The notes under the pieces: generated by a model | The model's input: only the letters and a program-made list of their open reading frames with translations | What the model was told of the DNA's origin: nothing | The model's database searches: none | In this document: piece by piece, positions 17,329-26,279 of the stretch | Layout of the letters: each line of letters opens with the position of its first letter | Position numbering within the stretch: position 1 is the first letter of the stretch | Translations under genes and position numbers: made by a program | Assembly: GCF_003243515.1 (NCBI RefSeq) | Contig: NZ_QFRA01000008.1 | Coordinates: 6,433-70,432, forward strand | Length of the DNA stretch: 64,000 bases | From: Corynebacterium kroppenstedtii | GTDB taxonomy: Bacteria; Actinomycetota; Actinomycetes; Mycobacteriales; Mycobacteriaceae | Reading direction: 5' to 3'

Positions 17329-17940
17329 ATGCCCATCACTTTCACGACGTTGACCGCAGCGCAATTTCGTCGACGAGTCCCCGAAATGGTCTCTATTTAT
17401 ATCCGTGCGATGGGCTACAGCTCCACTATCTCGGGCGCGCGGCAGTCGGCATGGAACACGCACTCGCGATATCTTGGCTTCCACTCCGTGGCTGCAATCG
17501 AGCATCCTGCAGGGGAAGAACCAAACCCTAAAGATCCCACACAGCCCATCCGTGGTTTTATCTACGGCTATCGAGGCGGCAACGGACAGTGGTGGAATAC
17601 GCAGGTCAAAGCAGCTCTCATGGTTGCCGGGGTCCCGCCGTCGCTACGTATCCAGCTTCTGGACAACTACACGGAGCTCACCGAAATTCACGTGGATCCG
17701 TCGTGGCAGGGTAACAATATTGGCGGACGCTTGCTGACTATTTTTGCCAGCAGCCTCACGAGCCAGCGGTTGCTTCTTTCCACCCCCGAAGTCACCAGTG
17801 AAAACAACCGCGCATTCCACCTCTACCGACGACTAGGATTCACCGACGTCGTTCGCAATATGCACTTCCCCGGTGATCCGCGTCCGTTCGCAATCCTCGG
17901 CAGCCGGTTGCCCCTCGGGGACAGCTCATCACTAATTTAA
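17329..17940 (+). CDS. GNAT-family N-acetyltransferase (Rv2170 type)
   Basis: 203-residue cytoplasmic acetyltransferase. The acetyl-CoA-binding motif A is clear (VDPSWQGNNIGGRLL, about residues 123-137), followed by SENNRAFHLYRRLGF, the typical motif B ending. The N-terminal half (residues 1-90) is the variable acceptor-recognition part. Position between the DUF3040/HEPN genes and metF matches Rv2170 in M. tuberculosis. No good ribosome-binding site precedes ATG 17329. It ends 16 nt from the convergent metF stop. The acetyl acceptor cannot be deduced from sequence. Confidence 0.88.
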   Translation: MPITFTTLTAAQFRRRVPEMVSIYIRAMGYSSTISGARQSAWNTHSRYLGFHSVAAIEHPAGEEPNPKDPTQPIRGFIYGYRGGNGQWWNTQVKAALMVAGVPPSLRIQLLDNYTELTEIHVDPSWQGNNIGGRLLTIFASSLTSQRLLLSTPEVTSENNRAFHLYRRLGFTDVVRNMHFPGDPRPFAILGSRLPLGDSSSLI

Positions 17941-17956
17941 TGACGCACCGTAGAGG

Positions 17957-18976
17957 TCATCGAACCGCGTCATGACCGTGATCAGTCCCCCACGCCGGAG
18001 CCATCCCTAAATTGTGCAGCACTTCTTGTGTCGAGCAAGCAAAATTCAACGTCATAAAATGCAGATCTGGAGCACCTTCACTGATCAGACGCTCCGCCAT
18101 GGCCGTCGTATGAGCGATCCCAATCTTCCGAATGTCCTGACGGACACGAGGATCAGAGGGATCGCCGCTAGCAGTAGCTTTTTCCAGACGTTCCTCGAGA
18201 TCTGCCGGAACACGGCACCCCGCCAATTCACGCTGCCTGCGAAGAGACTTCAAGGAGGTAATGGGCATGAGCCCAGGAATCACGGGCTTGGCTCCATGAA
18301 CCGGATCTGCCGCAGCGAGACGATCACGAAGACGCAGGTAATACTCAACATCAAAGAACATTTGAGTAATGGAATAGCTAGCACCCGCCCTGAGTTTCGC
18401 GATCGTATAGGCGGTATCCGAATCCAGATCGGTGGCACGATAGTGCTTATCAGGAAACGACGCGATGCCAATCTCAAATTGTCGTTCCGTGTCGCACTCT
18501 TGGATGAGTTTGATCAGGTCGATGGCATGTTCCAAACCACCAGGCGTCGAAACCCATTCGCCCGTGGGGTCTCCTGGCGGATCTCCGCGCAGCGCCAAAA
18601 TATTCGTCAGGCCGCATTTCTGGTAGCTTGCGATAATTTCCTTCAGCTCGTCCACCATGTGCTGCACCAAGGTCAGATGAACGAGCGTCGTTAATGGAGT
18701 GTGTGCCAACTCCTGGCCGATCCGGATAGTACGGCTACGGCTAGAACCGCCTGCCCCATAGGTCACCGACACAAAGCTCGCACCAAGATCGTGAAATGTC
18801 GCCGCAGCGTCATTGAGGCGACGTTCCGCAGCGTCATCACGCGGGGGCATAAATTCCACGGAAAACGGCACAGGGCCCGGCGTCGGCAAAGAAATAGCCT
18901 GGGAAACCGGGACTTGTTGATAAATAGGCCGAGGTGGACGATTCGTGGGCGTATGCGCCGAGTTGGGCGAGGACAT
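17957..18976 (-). CDS. metF: Methylenetetrahydrofolate reductase (MetF family)
   Basis: Reduces 5,10-methylene-THF to 5-methyl-THF for methionine synthesis. The 339-residue product has the MTHFR TIM-barrel signatures FSVEFMPPRDDAAERRL, SFVSVTYGAGGSSRSRT, LTNILALRGDPPGDP and ASYSITQMFFDVEYY. It is the counterpart by position of Rv2172c, for which a flavin-independent activity has been reported; whether that applies here cannot be judged. There is no Shine-Dalgarno before ATG 18976, but TAAGAT lies 8 nt upstream, suggesting a leaderless message. Confidence 0.9.
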   Translation of the reverse strand: MSSPNSAHTPTNRPPRPIYQQVPVSQAISLPTPGPVPFSVEFMPPRDDAAERRLNDAAATFHDLGASFVSVTYGAGGSSRSRTIRIGQELAHTPLTTLVHLTLVQHMVDELKEIIASYQKCGLTNILALRGDPPGDPTGEWVSTPGGLEHAIDLIKLIQECDTERQFEIGIASFPDKHYRATDLDSDTAYTIAKLRAGASYSITQMFFDVEYYLRLRDRLAAADPVHGAKPVIPGLMPITSLKSLRRQRELAGCRVPADLEERLEKATASGDPSDPRVRQDIRKIGIAHTTAMAERLISEGAPDLHFMTLNFACSTQEVLHNLGMAPAWGTDHGHDAVR

Positions 18977-18984
18977 AAATAGGT

Positions 18985-18990
18985 ATCTTA
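18985..18990 (-). promoter_or_regulatory. -10 element of a probably leaderless metF transcript
   Basis: Minus-strand TAAGAT ends 8 nt before the metF ATG, placing the transcription start at or next to the start codon. No ribosome-binding site is seen. Confidence 0.5.
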
Positions 18991-19163
18991 GAAAAAGAAA
19001 GGTGCGACAACCAGTAAAACTGTCAGGTAATGGCGCGAAAAATACGTCTGTGTTGAATCCACGGTGTTGGTCATGGTGATCAACCAGGTTAGCTCGGCGC
19101 GTCCATGGTGCCGTGTAGTTTTACCTTTATGCTCCTCAACCGCCCATACCCCATACGTGAATC

Positions 19164-20297
19164 GTGAGTGAGTTCGCTATCGTGACTGATCAAATAGGTG
19201 CTACACCATCTATGCCGCGGTCTATTGACGACGTACCAGGCTGTGTCGTCGCGCACCTTAATGAGTTCTTCATGGCGCGTCAGTCAGCCATGAAAGCCAT
19301 TTCCCCCGTGGCAGACGAAGCAATGACCGCTCTCACCGATTTCACGATCAACGGTGGCAAACGTATCCGGCCAACATTTGCCTGGTTGGGGTGGATGGGT
19401 TCCTTGCAGTTGACGCTCTCGGACGCAGCAGAACACCCAGAGGCCGACGCTGTTATGCATGCGGTCTCCTCGTTGGAGCTCTTGCAGTCCTGTGCTCTGA
19501 TCCACGACGACATTATTGATTCATCGGCAACACGACGCGGAATGCCCACAGTTCATGAGCACTTCAAGCAGTCGCATTCAGCCCAAGCGTGGCATGGCCG
19601 AGGGGAAAACTATGGGAATGCGGTCGCGATTCTCATCGGCGATCTAGCCTTGAGCTGGGCAGATGACATGTTTATGGAGGCTGCATTACCTCCAGCCCAG
19701 CGCGATCGTGCGTGGCAGCCCTGGCAAGATATGCGCACGGAAGTGGTCTGCGGCCAAATCATGGATGTCACTGCGGAGGCTCAGGGGGACGGTTCGTTGC
19801 GTACAGCAGAGCGGGTCAACCGATATAAGACGGCGGCATACACCGTGGAGCGCCCGCTCCATATTGGGGCCGCTCTGGCAGGAGCTCCGCAGGATACGGT
19901 GACAGCCCTGCGCACTTTTGGACGTGACATTGGTGTGGCGTTCCAGTTACGCGATGACCAGCTAGGCGTTTTCGGCGACCCCGAGATTACTGGGAAGCCA
20001 TCAGGGGATGACCTGCGCGAAGGCAAGCGCACCACCTTACTGGCTCTCACGCTGGACAATGTCTCGGAGTCGGATCGCGAGACGGTGGAATCTAGTTTGG
20101 GCCAATCCCTGAGTGAGCAGGACGTTGATCATCTTCGGACGATTATTAAAAAGTCCGGCGCCTATGACCGCATAGAAAAGCAGATTGATGACTTAGTGAC
20201 GTCCGCGGTCCACGCACTCGCCGATGCGCGCTTATCTGACGACGCCCACCGTGCATTGAGGTCGATGGCTATTTCCTCGACGGAGCGCCGTCGATGA
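19164..20297 (+). CDS. idsA: Polyprenyl (geranylgeranyl-type) diphosphate synthase
   Basis: Trans-prenyltransferase that condenses isopentenyl diphosphate with allylic diphosphates. The first Asp-rich motif is HDDIID (about residue 114) with following TRRG; the second is LRDDQLGVFGD (about residue 263). GGKRIRP near residue 66 is the family substrate-binding motif. At 377 aa it has the length of short-chain actinobacterial synthases, and it corresponds by position to idsA2 (Rv2173). Chain length cannot be fixed by eye. The GTG start lacks an obvious ribosome-binding site. The stop overlaps the next gene by 4 bp (ATGA), so the pair is probably translationally coupled. Confidence 0.92.
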   Translation: MSEFAIVTDQIGATPSMPRSIDDVPGCVVAHLNEFFMARQSAMKAISPVADEAMTALTDFTINGGKRIRPTFAWLGWMGSLQLTLSDAAEHPEADAVMHAVSSLELLQSCALIHDDIIDSSATRRGMPTVHEHFKQSHSAQAWHGRGENYGNAVAILIGDLALSWADDMFMEAALPPAQRDRAWQPWQDMRTEVVCGQIMDVTAEAQGDGSLRTAERVNRYKTAAYTVERPLHIGAALAGAPQDTVTALRTFGRDIGVAFQLRDDQLGVFGDPEITGKPSGDDLREGKRTTLLALTLDNVSESDRETVESSLGQSLSEQDVDHLRTIIKKSGAYDRIEKQIDDLVTSAVHALADARLSDDAHRALRSMAISSTERRR

Positions 20298-22030
20298 GCA
20301 CATCGTTTCTTTCTCATTACTTGTCGACGCCCCGGTGCGCGGTATCAGGCCGAACAGACCGTGTTGTTGTGGTGGGAGCTGGGTTGTCTGGCCTGGCTGC
20401 GGCGGTGTTGCTGGCTGGTTCCGGGCGTTCAGTAACGGTGATCGAGAAGGCGGACCACGTGGGCGGTCGCGCCGCAACCGAGACGATCTCTACTCCCCTG
20501 GGAGATGTCCGCGTCGATACGGGCGCGACGGTGGTCACGATGCCGTGGCTCGTCGATGAGATTCTGGCATCGGTGGGACTGTCGACGGGTGACCTCGCGC
20601 CTGACTTTTCATATCAGCGTTTGTCCCCGGCGTATCATGCATTGTTTTCATCGGGCCGGCATCTGGACGTCTTCGCTGAGGGAGCTGCTGATCAAGATAC
20701 TCAGGAGACTACTGGCCGGGGCGAAAGCCGGCTGGATGCCGAGATTCGTCGGTTTGCCCGGAACAAGTTTGACGACACACACTGCCCCAGCAGCAACGCT
20801 AACCGCGATGAGTTCGCTGAATCCCGTGTGACGGGCGTGCGGGGATATCGCCTGTGGGCAGAGTCAATATTCGAGGCGTGCTCTTCGCATTTGATGAACG
20901 CCGATTTCGATTCCGTGTGGGACCTTGTTCGCACCCGTGAATCAGCACTGAGCTTGGCGCGAGTTATGCGTCGTGGCGGTTTCGGTTCCTTAGGTCGAGC
21001 AGCCGATCGCTATATTTCCGATGATGAACTTCGGAAGGTGTTTTCTTTCCAGGCGCTGTACGCAGGGGTCCCGCCCAAGAAGGCCCGCGCTGTGTACGCA
21101 ACAATTTCCCATATGGATACCGGGATGGGGGTCTTTTATCCCACTCATGGACCGCACGGGTCGGGGGTCGGCGCCCTGTGCGACATTCTCGCCGCAGCAC
21201 TCAAACAGTCGGGTGGCGAGCTCATGCTCAACACGCAGGTCACCTCATTGAGCCGTGCCTCTCACGGAGCCGGATCCTCCAGAACCAATCCCGACAGAAT
21301 TCACGTGGTCGAGACCACCCAAGGACCGTTACCTGCCGACGTCGTTATTACGACATGCGACATCCCTGAGCTCGACGCCATCTCGGGCCGCCAGGGCCGA
21401 CGGACAATGAGATGGTCCCCTTCCGCATTCGTGATGCACGGAGCAATCCCCCGTGAGGTAACACGCCACTGGCCTGGTGGACACCACACCATTTCTTTCG
21501 GGAAAGAGTGGGATCGTACATTTTCGGAGATCACCGCTCCTCATGGCCGTGGCCGCCTGATGTCCGATCCTTCGCTCTTAATTACCCGCGCTGCCTGTTC
21601 AGCGCCGGATTTAGTCTCGACGTCGACGACGTCGCCTCATGTTCCTATCGAACCGGTCAGTGTTTTGGCACCGTGCCCCAACACCGAATCAGCCCACATT
21701 AACTGGACGTCATTAGCCGCTGCTTATCAGGAGAATCTCCTATCCGTCCTGGAGAACCGCGGCTTCGAGGGCATCCGTAAGTCATTCGCCGTCGGGAAAG
21801 TGGATACACCCGACACATGGTCTGCACTCGGGTTGGGCGCAGGAACTCCTTTTGCCCCCGCTCATCTTTTCCGGCAGACGGGGCCATTCCGGTTCCGCAA
21901 CTTCCCCGTGCGTTCGTTCTCTAACCTGATTCACGCTGGTTCAAGTACGACGCCTGGCGTTGGGGTCCCCACTGTTATCCTTTCAGGAGCGCTTGCAGCT
22001 GCTCGGATAACGCGAGGTGATCATCCATGA
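20294..22030 (+). CDS. CrtI-like FAD-dependent phytoene desaturase-family oxidoreductase
   Basis: 578-residue flavoprotein. The N-terminal VVVVGAGLSGLAAAVLLAG (GxGxxG at residues 28-33) and VIEKADHVGGRAAT form the FAD-binding Rossmann site; the C-terminal HAGSSTTPGVGVPTVILSG is the carotenoid desaturase signature. It is longer than most CrtI proteins because of a polar insertion around residues 135-175. It overlaps idsA upstream and mptA downstream by 4 bp each, so it belongs to one transcription unit making and using polyprenyl lipids. No phytoene synthase gene is visible in the window, so carotenoid desaturation is unproven; redox modification of another isoprenoid (polyprenol or quinone chain) is equally possible. 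Confidence 0.82.
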   Translation: MSTSFLSHYLSTPRCAVSGRTDRVVVVGAGLSGLAAAVLLAGSGRSVTVIEKADHVGGRAATETISTPLGDVRVDTGATVVTMPWLVDEILASVGLSTGDLAPDFSYQRLSPAYHALFSSGRHLDVFAEGAADQDTQETTGRGESRLDAEIRRFARNKFDDTHCPSSNANRDEFAESRVTGVRGYRLWAESIFEACSSHLMNADFDSVWDLVRTRESALSLARVMRRGGFGSLGRAADRYISDDELRKVFSFQALYAGVPPKKARAVYATISHMDTGMGVFYPTHGPHGSGVGALCDILAAALKQSGGELMLNTQVTSLSRASHGAGSSRTNPDRIHVVETTQGPLPADVVITTCDIPELDAISGRQGRRTMRWSPSAFVMHGAIPREVTRHWPGGHHTISFGKEWDRTFSEITAPHGRGRLMSDPSLLITRAACSAPDLVSTSTTSPHVPIEPVSVLAPCPNTESAHINWTSLAAAYQENLLSVLENRGFEGIRKSFAVGKVDTPDTWSALGLGAGTPFAPAHLFRQTGPFRFRNFPVRSFSNLIHAGSSTTPGVGVPTVILSGALAAARITRGDHP

Positions 22031-23550
22031 GCACCCCTTCACGCACGAACCCACTGCGTCGACCACTGTGGTTGGGGACGGTCGCGTCGATACTTCTGAT
22101 GGTGTCGTCATGGAGTTCCGGAGCTCAGCGCACCCGTGGGGGAATCATCCGGATGCTCAATCTGGACTGGATCATGTACGGCCATGTCAAGAACATTGGC
22201 TTCATCTTGTCCTGGGTCGCGCTGGGACTGCTGCTGTACTGCTGGTGCCTGTGGGGTCGAATTGTTTATCACGAAAAGACCGCCATCCGTGAATCGGTAA
22301 AGACGCTGGTGGGGTGGATAGTTCCTCTTCTCTTCGCTTCCCCGATGTACTCGCGCGATGTCTATTCCTACCTGGTCCAGGGAGCAATGGTCCGCGATGG
22401 ATTCGATCCCTATAAAGATGGAGCCGCCGTCAATCCCGGCCCGATGCTGCTGGAAGTCAGCCCAGATTGGAGAAACACCACCACCCCATACGGGCCACTT
22501 CATTTATGGATCGGCGACGGAATAACAACCCTGGTCGGATCGAATATCACCATCGGCGTTTTTCTCTACAAATTCATCTCCGTCGCAGGATATGCCGCTA
22601 TTGCTTGGGCAGTGATATCGATTGCCCGGCATATCGGCGGGAATCCCGCGGTGGCCCTCTGGCTCGGTGTTGCCAACCCAGTTGTCTTCCTCCATCTCGT
22701 GGGAGGCATGCACAATGAATCGGTCATGGTTGCCTTTTCCTGCCTTGGGCTGGTTCTGGCTTTACGACGCCACCCACTGTGGGGTGCGCTGTTCATCGGC
22801 ATCGGTTTTTCTCTGAAGGCGACGGCCCTCGTAACCCTCCCCTTCCTCATCTGGATTGCGATGCGACAACGAGGAATTACCCCCTCCACATGGTCACTCC
22901 ACGACCCCCGGCGAACATTGGCGTCGCTGAAGAAAGCCATCCCCGCATTCGTGTTCTACGGAATCACAACTGTGCTGATCGTCTGCACGGTATTGACCCC
23001 CATTACGTATGCCTCGGGGAGCTCGTGGGGCTGGGTGTCTCAGCTCAGCGGGAATACGAAGGTCATCAACCTCTTAGCGCTCCCCAGCTTCCTGGCCCAG
23101 TTCACGGCCGCTTTCGCAGCCTCGTTCTTCCCCGGCGCGACATTCAACTCCGTGCTGTCGACCTACCGGAGTATCTCGATGATCATCATGGTTGTACTCC
23201 TGATCGTGGTCTGGTGGCGATTCCGACAGACTCCGCGCCGGGCCATTGAGGGCGCAGCATGGGCGTACTTAATTACGTGCATCTTTAATGCCGTTACGCT
23301 GCCGTGGTATTACGCTGCTGGCGTCGTTCTTGTCGGTACGTTCCGGCCATCACCACGGGTTACACACTTCACTGTTATTGCCTCGCTCATCGTGGCGGGA
23401 TCCTTCACCGGGTCTGGCAACAATTGGTTGTACAGATGGTCCTGGATGTGGATCGTGATAACGGTCGCCTTCGTTCTTTATTTCGCCGTGTTCCGAGGGG
23501 ACGAATCAAAAACCCATCGCTTGGGCACGACGCATGACCTCGCGAGCTAG
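22027..23550 (+). CDS. mptA: MptA-type alpha-1,6-mannopyranosyltransferase
   Basis: GT-C fold membrane enzyme that uses polyprenyl-phosphomannose to extend the alpha-1,6-mannan backbone of lipomannan on the outer membrane face. The 507-residue protein has many transmembrane segments and an early extracytoplasmic loop with MYSRDVYSYLVQGAMV (putative catalytic Asp), plus TPYGPLHLW and VFLHLVGGMHNE. The idsA / mptA / Rv2175c / pknL neighbourhood is that of Rv2174 (mptA), which separates it from mptB. It starts inside the CrtI-like gene (ATGA overlap) behind a near-ideal ribosome-binding site, GAGGTGATC (22014-22022). Its last 45 bp overlap the convergent gene at 23506. Confidence 0.9.
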   Translation: MSTPSRTNPLRRPLWLGTVASILLMVSSWSSGAQRTRGGIIRMLNLDWIMYGHVKNIGFILSWVALGLLLYCWCLWGRIVYHEKTAIRESVKTLVGWIVPLLFASPMYSRDVYSYLVQGAMVRDGFDPYKDGAAVNPGPMLLEVSPDWRNTTTPYGPLHLWIGDGITTLVGSNITIGVFLYKFISVAGYAAIAWAVISIARHIGGNPAVALWLGVANPVVFLHLVGGMHNESVMVAFSCLGLVLALRRHPLWGALFIGIGFSLKATALVTLPFLIWIAMRQRGITPSTWSLHDPRRTLASLKKAIPAFVFYGITTVLIVCTVLTPITYASGSSWGWVSQLSGNTKVINLLALPSFLAQFTAAFAASFFPGATFNSVLSTYRSISMIIMVVLLIVVWWRFRQTPRRAIEGAAWAYLITCIFNAVTLPWYYAAGVVLVGTFRPSPRVTHFTVIASLIVAGSFTGSGNNWLYRWSWMWIVITVAFVLYFAVFRGDESKTHRLGTTHDLAS

Positions 23551-23907
23551 GTGACCATGAAGTGCGTCGATAGGCCGTCCCGGCAGGGTGTCGTCGTCGG
23601 TAAACAGGTAGTTCAGTATCTCATCATTGGAGTACCCGCCGTCGGACATGAGAGCAATGAGACCGGGGACGTGCTTATTGATAGTTATGCGCCCACCGGG
23701 CTCGGGGTGGCCCTCGTCGTTAAGCCCGTTAAAGAATCGGGCTGGGATTTGCCGCTGGTGATCACGGTCAATCGCGATAAGCTGGCCTTTATTAATAAGA
23801 TCCCGAACCCGGCTGACGGGCTGGTGGAGATAGTCCGCAACCTCTGCGATCGGGAGGACGATTTCGCTGGCGGATAGGACATCGGGAGTTCTTGAGTTAC
23901 TCTTCAC
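23506..23907 (-). CDS. Rv2175c-type winged-helix DNA-binding protein
   Basis: 133-residue soluble protein. An N-terminal helix-turn-helix (IAEVADYLHQPVSRVRDLINKGQLIAID) is followed by a basic segment and the characteristic C-terminus RPIDALHGHLAREVMRRAQ. The family is actinobacterial; Rv2175c binds DNA and is phosphorylated by PknL, whose gene is divergently transcribed here. The start is GTG 23907, lying within a 14-bp near-palindrome that could be an autoregulatory site. The 3' end overlaps the end of mptA on the other strand by 45 bp. Confidence 0.88.
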   Translation of the reverse strand: MKSNSRTPDVLSASEIVLPIAEVADYLHQPVSRVRDLINKGQLIAIDRDHQRQIPARFFNGLNDEGHPEPGGRITINKHVPGLIALMSDGGYSNDEILNYLFTDDDTLPGRPIDALHGHLAREVMRRAQAMGF

Positions 23908-23919
23908 GGTTTATACCGT
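23906..23919. promoter_or_regulatory. 14-bp near-palindrome at the start of the Rv2175c-type gene
   Basis: ACGGTTTATACCGT has 5-bp arms (ACGGT/ACCGT) and covers part of the GTG start codon, in the 88-bp gap between the DNA-binding gene and pknL. It is a candidate operator for the adjacent winged-helix protein. This is an inference from symmetry only. Confidence 0.35.
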
Positions 23920-23995
23920 AGCTGACAATCCCTAGTAATTTGGTGAGTGGAAAGCATCGGGCCGACACAACGGGCTAAGAGAGGACAACGACCAC

Positions 23996-26158
23996 GTGCC
24001 TACATTGAGCCATGGAGATCTGGTTGACCGCCGTTATCGCGTGCAATCACTTATCGCTCGTGGCGGGATGGCCGCGATTTATCGGGGCATTGATGAACGT
24101 CTCGATCGACCAGTGGCGCTCAAAATTCTTGATGATCGTTTTGCTCACAATGATCAGTTCCGCACCCGGTTCGAGCGAGAAGCGCGAGCTGCGGCACGGT
24201 TGTCCCATCCATCGCTCGTTAATGTGTTTGACCAGGGTGACGATGGCACGAGTGTGTTCCTTGCCATGGAGTTGGTCGACGGTGGCACCTTGCGCGAACT
24301 CTTGCGTGAGCGTGGCCCGATGCCCCCTCATGCGGCGACAGCTGTCATGGAACCGGTCTTGACTGCCCTCGGGTTAGCACATTCTGCTGGGCTAATTCAC
24401 CGGGATGTGAAGCCCGAAAATATCCTGATTAGCGACGATCACCAGGTGAAGCTTGCTGATTTTGGGCTGGTTCGAGCGACGGCTGAATCCTCCTTGACGA
24501 CGACGTCCGTGATGATGGGGACTGTGGCCTACTTGTCCCCGGAACAAGTGCGGGGCGGGAGCGTCGATGGCCGAAGCGATGTCTATTCGGCGGGTATTGT
24601 CCTCTACGAACTTCTGACGGGGACGACACCTTTCCATGGCGATACATCGCTGGCCACGGCCTATATGCGTCTTGATCACCCTGTGCCTCCTGCCTCTGAG
24701 GCCATTGATGGCGTTCCGGCGGAGTTTGACCAGCTAATATCCAGGGCCACCGCTCTAGCCCCTGAGGATCGTTTTGCTGATGGATCGGAGTTTCGCACGG
24801 CGGTCATGCAGGTTGCCGACGAACTCCGGCTCCCCTTGTCGTCATTCCGTGTTCCGGTTCCGATCGATTCTGCGTCGCACCGGTCTCGGGACGCGGCTCG
24901 GGAGGCTGAATCAGCGCAAACATCCAACGGTGGGGATAGTGGCGCGAGGCAGAATATCCCTCAGAGCGCCCCTGACGATGAGGGAAAAACGGCCATCGTC
25001 GGAAATGTAGGAAATGCCACCCCACCCAGGGACACGGTTGACCAAGAGGGTTATGCGGGCACCGATTGCTCGACGGCAGTGTTGTTTCCGGATTACGAGC
25101 CGAACCGGTCAACCGGTGATATAGCCTCCACGCGGATTGATTTTCCGGAACGGCAGCCGGCGGAACCGGAGCCTCCCCATGTAGCCTCGTCGTCGGGAGG
25201 AACTGCGACGACTCCGGGGGCAACTGCTAGTCACCGCACGTCCGTGGCGCATGACAAACCCCAGGTGGGAAATCACTCACGCCTTGGCTGTGCTTTATGG
25301 ACCATTGTCGCGCTCATCCTCGTCGGCGCGGTCAGTCTTGGAGCGTGGTGGCTGGGATCCGGCCGGTATGGAGAGATTCCGTCGGTGACTGGCTCTGACG
25401 TTTCAACTGCGCATCACGAAATCACTGAGGCGGGTTTTGAGGTCACTGAAAAGACGGAATATTCCAATACCGTTCCCTCGAAGACGGTTGCGGCGTCGTC
25501 ACCTCATGCCGGCAAGCGAGTAACAAAGGGAACGACCGTGACATTGACCGTCTCTGCGGGTCGTCCGACGGTTCCGGAGATTCCAGCAGACCGGTCAGTG
25601 GAGGCCTACACACGGGCTCTCTCTGAGCGGACGTTGTCTACGAAGACAACGAAGTCTGACTATTCTTCTAACGTCCCGGAGGGGCAACTTCTTTCCGTCT
25701 CCCCTGCTCCGGGGAGCACGGTCGGTGCGCGCTCTTCGGTAACGCTCACTGTTAGTAAAGGCCCTAAGCCTGTTTCCATCCCCGATGTCTCAGGAAAATC
25801 CGAAGATGATGCGCGGCATGAACTAGAGAAGGCAGGTCTTCATGTCGGTGACGTCTCAACGGACGACTCGGCAACCGACCTCCGACAGCGGGGCAAGGTA
25901 ACTCGCACCGAACCTGGTGAAGGAACGGAAGTCAACGAGGGCTCGACGGTCAACCTCTTTGTTGCCCCGGATGTTGCGGTTCCACAGTTGATTGGTTCTA
26001 CGGTCAAGGAAGCTCACGCAAAGGCAGAGAAAGCTGGGTTGGAGATCGACGCTGGCGATGCGAAGAGCAATGACCGTGTTCTGGTCCAAAATCCCTTGCC
26101 GGGTTTTTCTGCTGAGCGTGACTCGGTGATCACTGTCAAAACTGTGAAGACTCTCTAG
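23996..26158 (+). CDS. pknL: Serine/threonine protein kinase PknL with four PASTA domains
   Basis: Membrane-anchored signalling kinase. Residues 13-270 form the kinase: glycine-rich IARGGMAAIYRG, catalytic VALKIL lysine, HRDVKPENIL loop, DFGLVRA and SPEQ. An acidic linker follows, then one transmembrane helix (LWTIVALILVGAVSLGAWWL, about residues 436-455) and four extracytoplasmic PASTA repeats to the C-terminus at 720. PASTA repeats sense peptidoglycan or lipid II. Corynebacterial PknL has PASTA domains, whereas the M. tuberculosis PknL lacks them. The GTG start has a weak, distant GAGG. It is divergent from its likely substrate gene at 23506. Confidence 0.95.
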   Translation: MPTLSHGDLVDRRYRVQSLIARGGMAAIYRGIDERLDRPVALKILDDRFAHNDQFRTRFEREARAAARLSHPSLVNVFDQGDDGTSVFLAMELVDGGTLRELLRERGPMPPHAATAVMEPVLTALGLAHSAGLIHRDVKPENILISDDHQVKLADFGLVRATAESSLTTTSVMMGTVAYLSPEQVRGGSVDGRSDVYSAGIVLYELLTGTTPFHGDTSLATAYMRLDHPVPPASEAIDGVPAEFDQLISRATALAPEDRFADGSEFRTAVMQVADELRLPLSSFRVPVPIDSASHRSRDAAREAESAQTSNGGDSGARQNIPQSAPDDEGKTAIVGNVGNATPPRDTVDQEGYAGTDCSTAVLFPDYEPNRSTGDIASTRIDFPERQPAEPEPPHVASSSGGTATTPGATASHRTSVAHDKPQVGNHSRLGCALWTIVALILVGAVSLGAWWLGSGRYGEIPSVTGSDVSTAHHEITEAGFEVTEKTEYSNTVPSKTVAASSPHAGKRVTKGTTVTLTVSAGRPTVPEIPADRSVEAYTRALSERTLSTKTTKSDYSSNVPEGQLLSVSPAPGSTVGARSSVTLTVSKGPKPVSIPDVSGKSEDDARHELEKAGLHVGDVSTDDSATDLRQRGKVTRTEPGEGTEVNEGSTVNLFVAPDVAVPQLIGSTVKEAHAKAEKAGLEIDAGDAKSNDRVLVQNPLPGFSAERDSVITVKTVKTL

Positions 26159-26279
26159 TCAGATGAGCTCGAGCTTGTCCATGTTCTCGAGTACTATATC
26201 CACGTCTTTGTGATCATTTTCAGCGCAGCACACCGCGTGCCTACGCGTTATAGCTTCTTGTCATGAAAAGGGCTTTCGT

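Noticed and set aside
17101..17505. 134-residue minus-strand open frame overlapping the GNAT gene
   Set aside because: It runs through the SOS-like palindrome and the start of GNAT on the opposite strand, lacks a ribosome-binding site and resembles no protein family.
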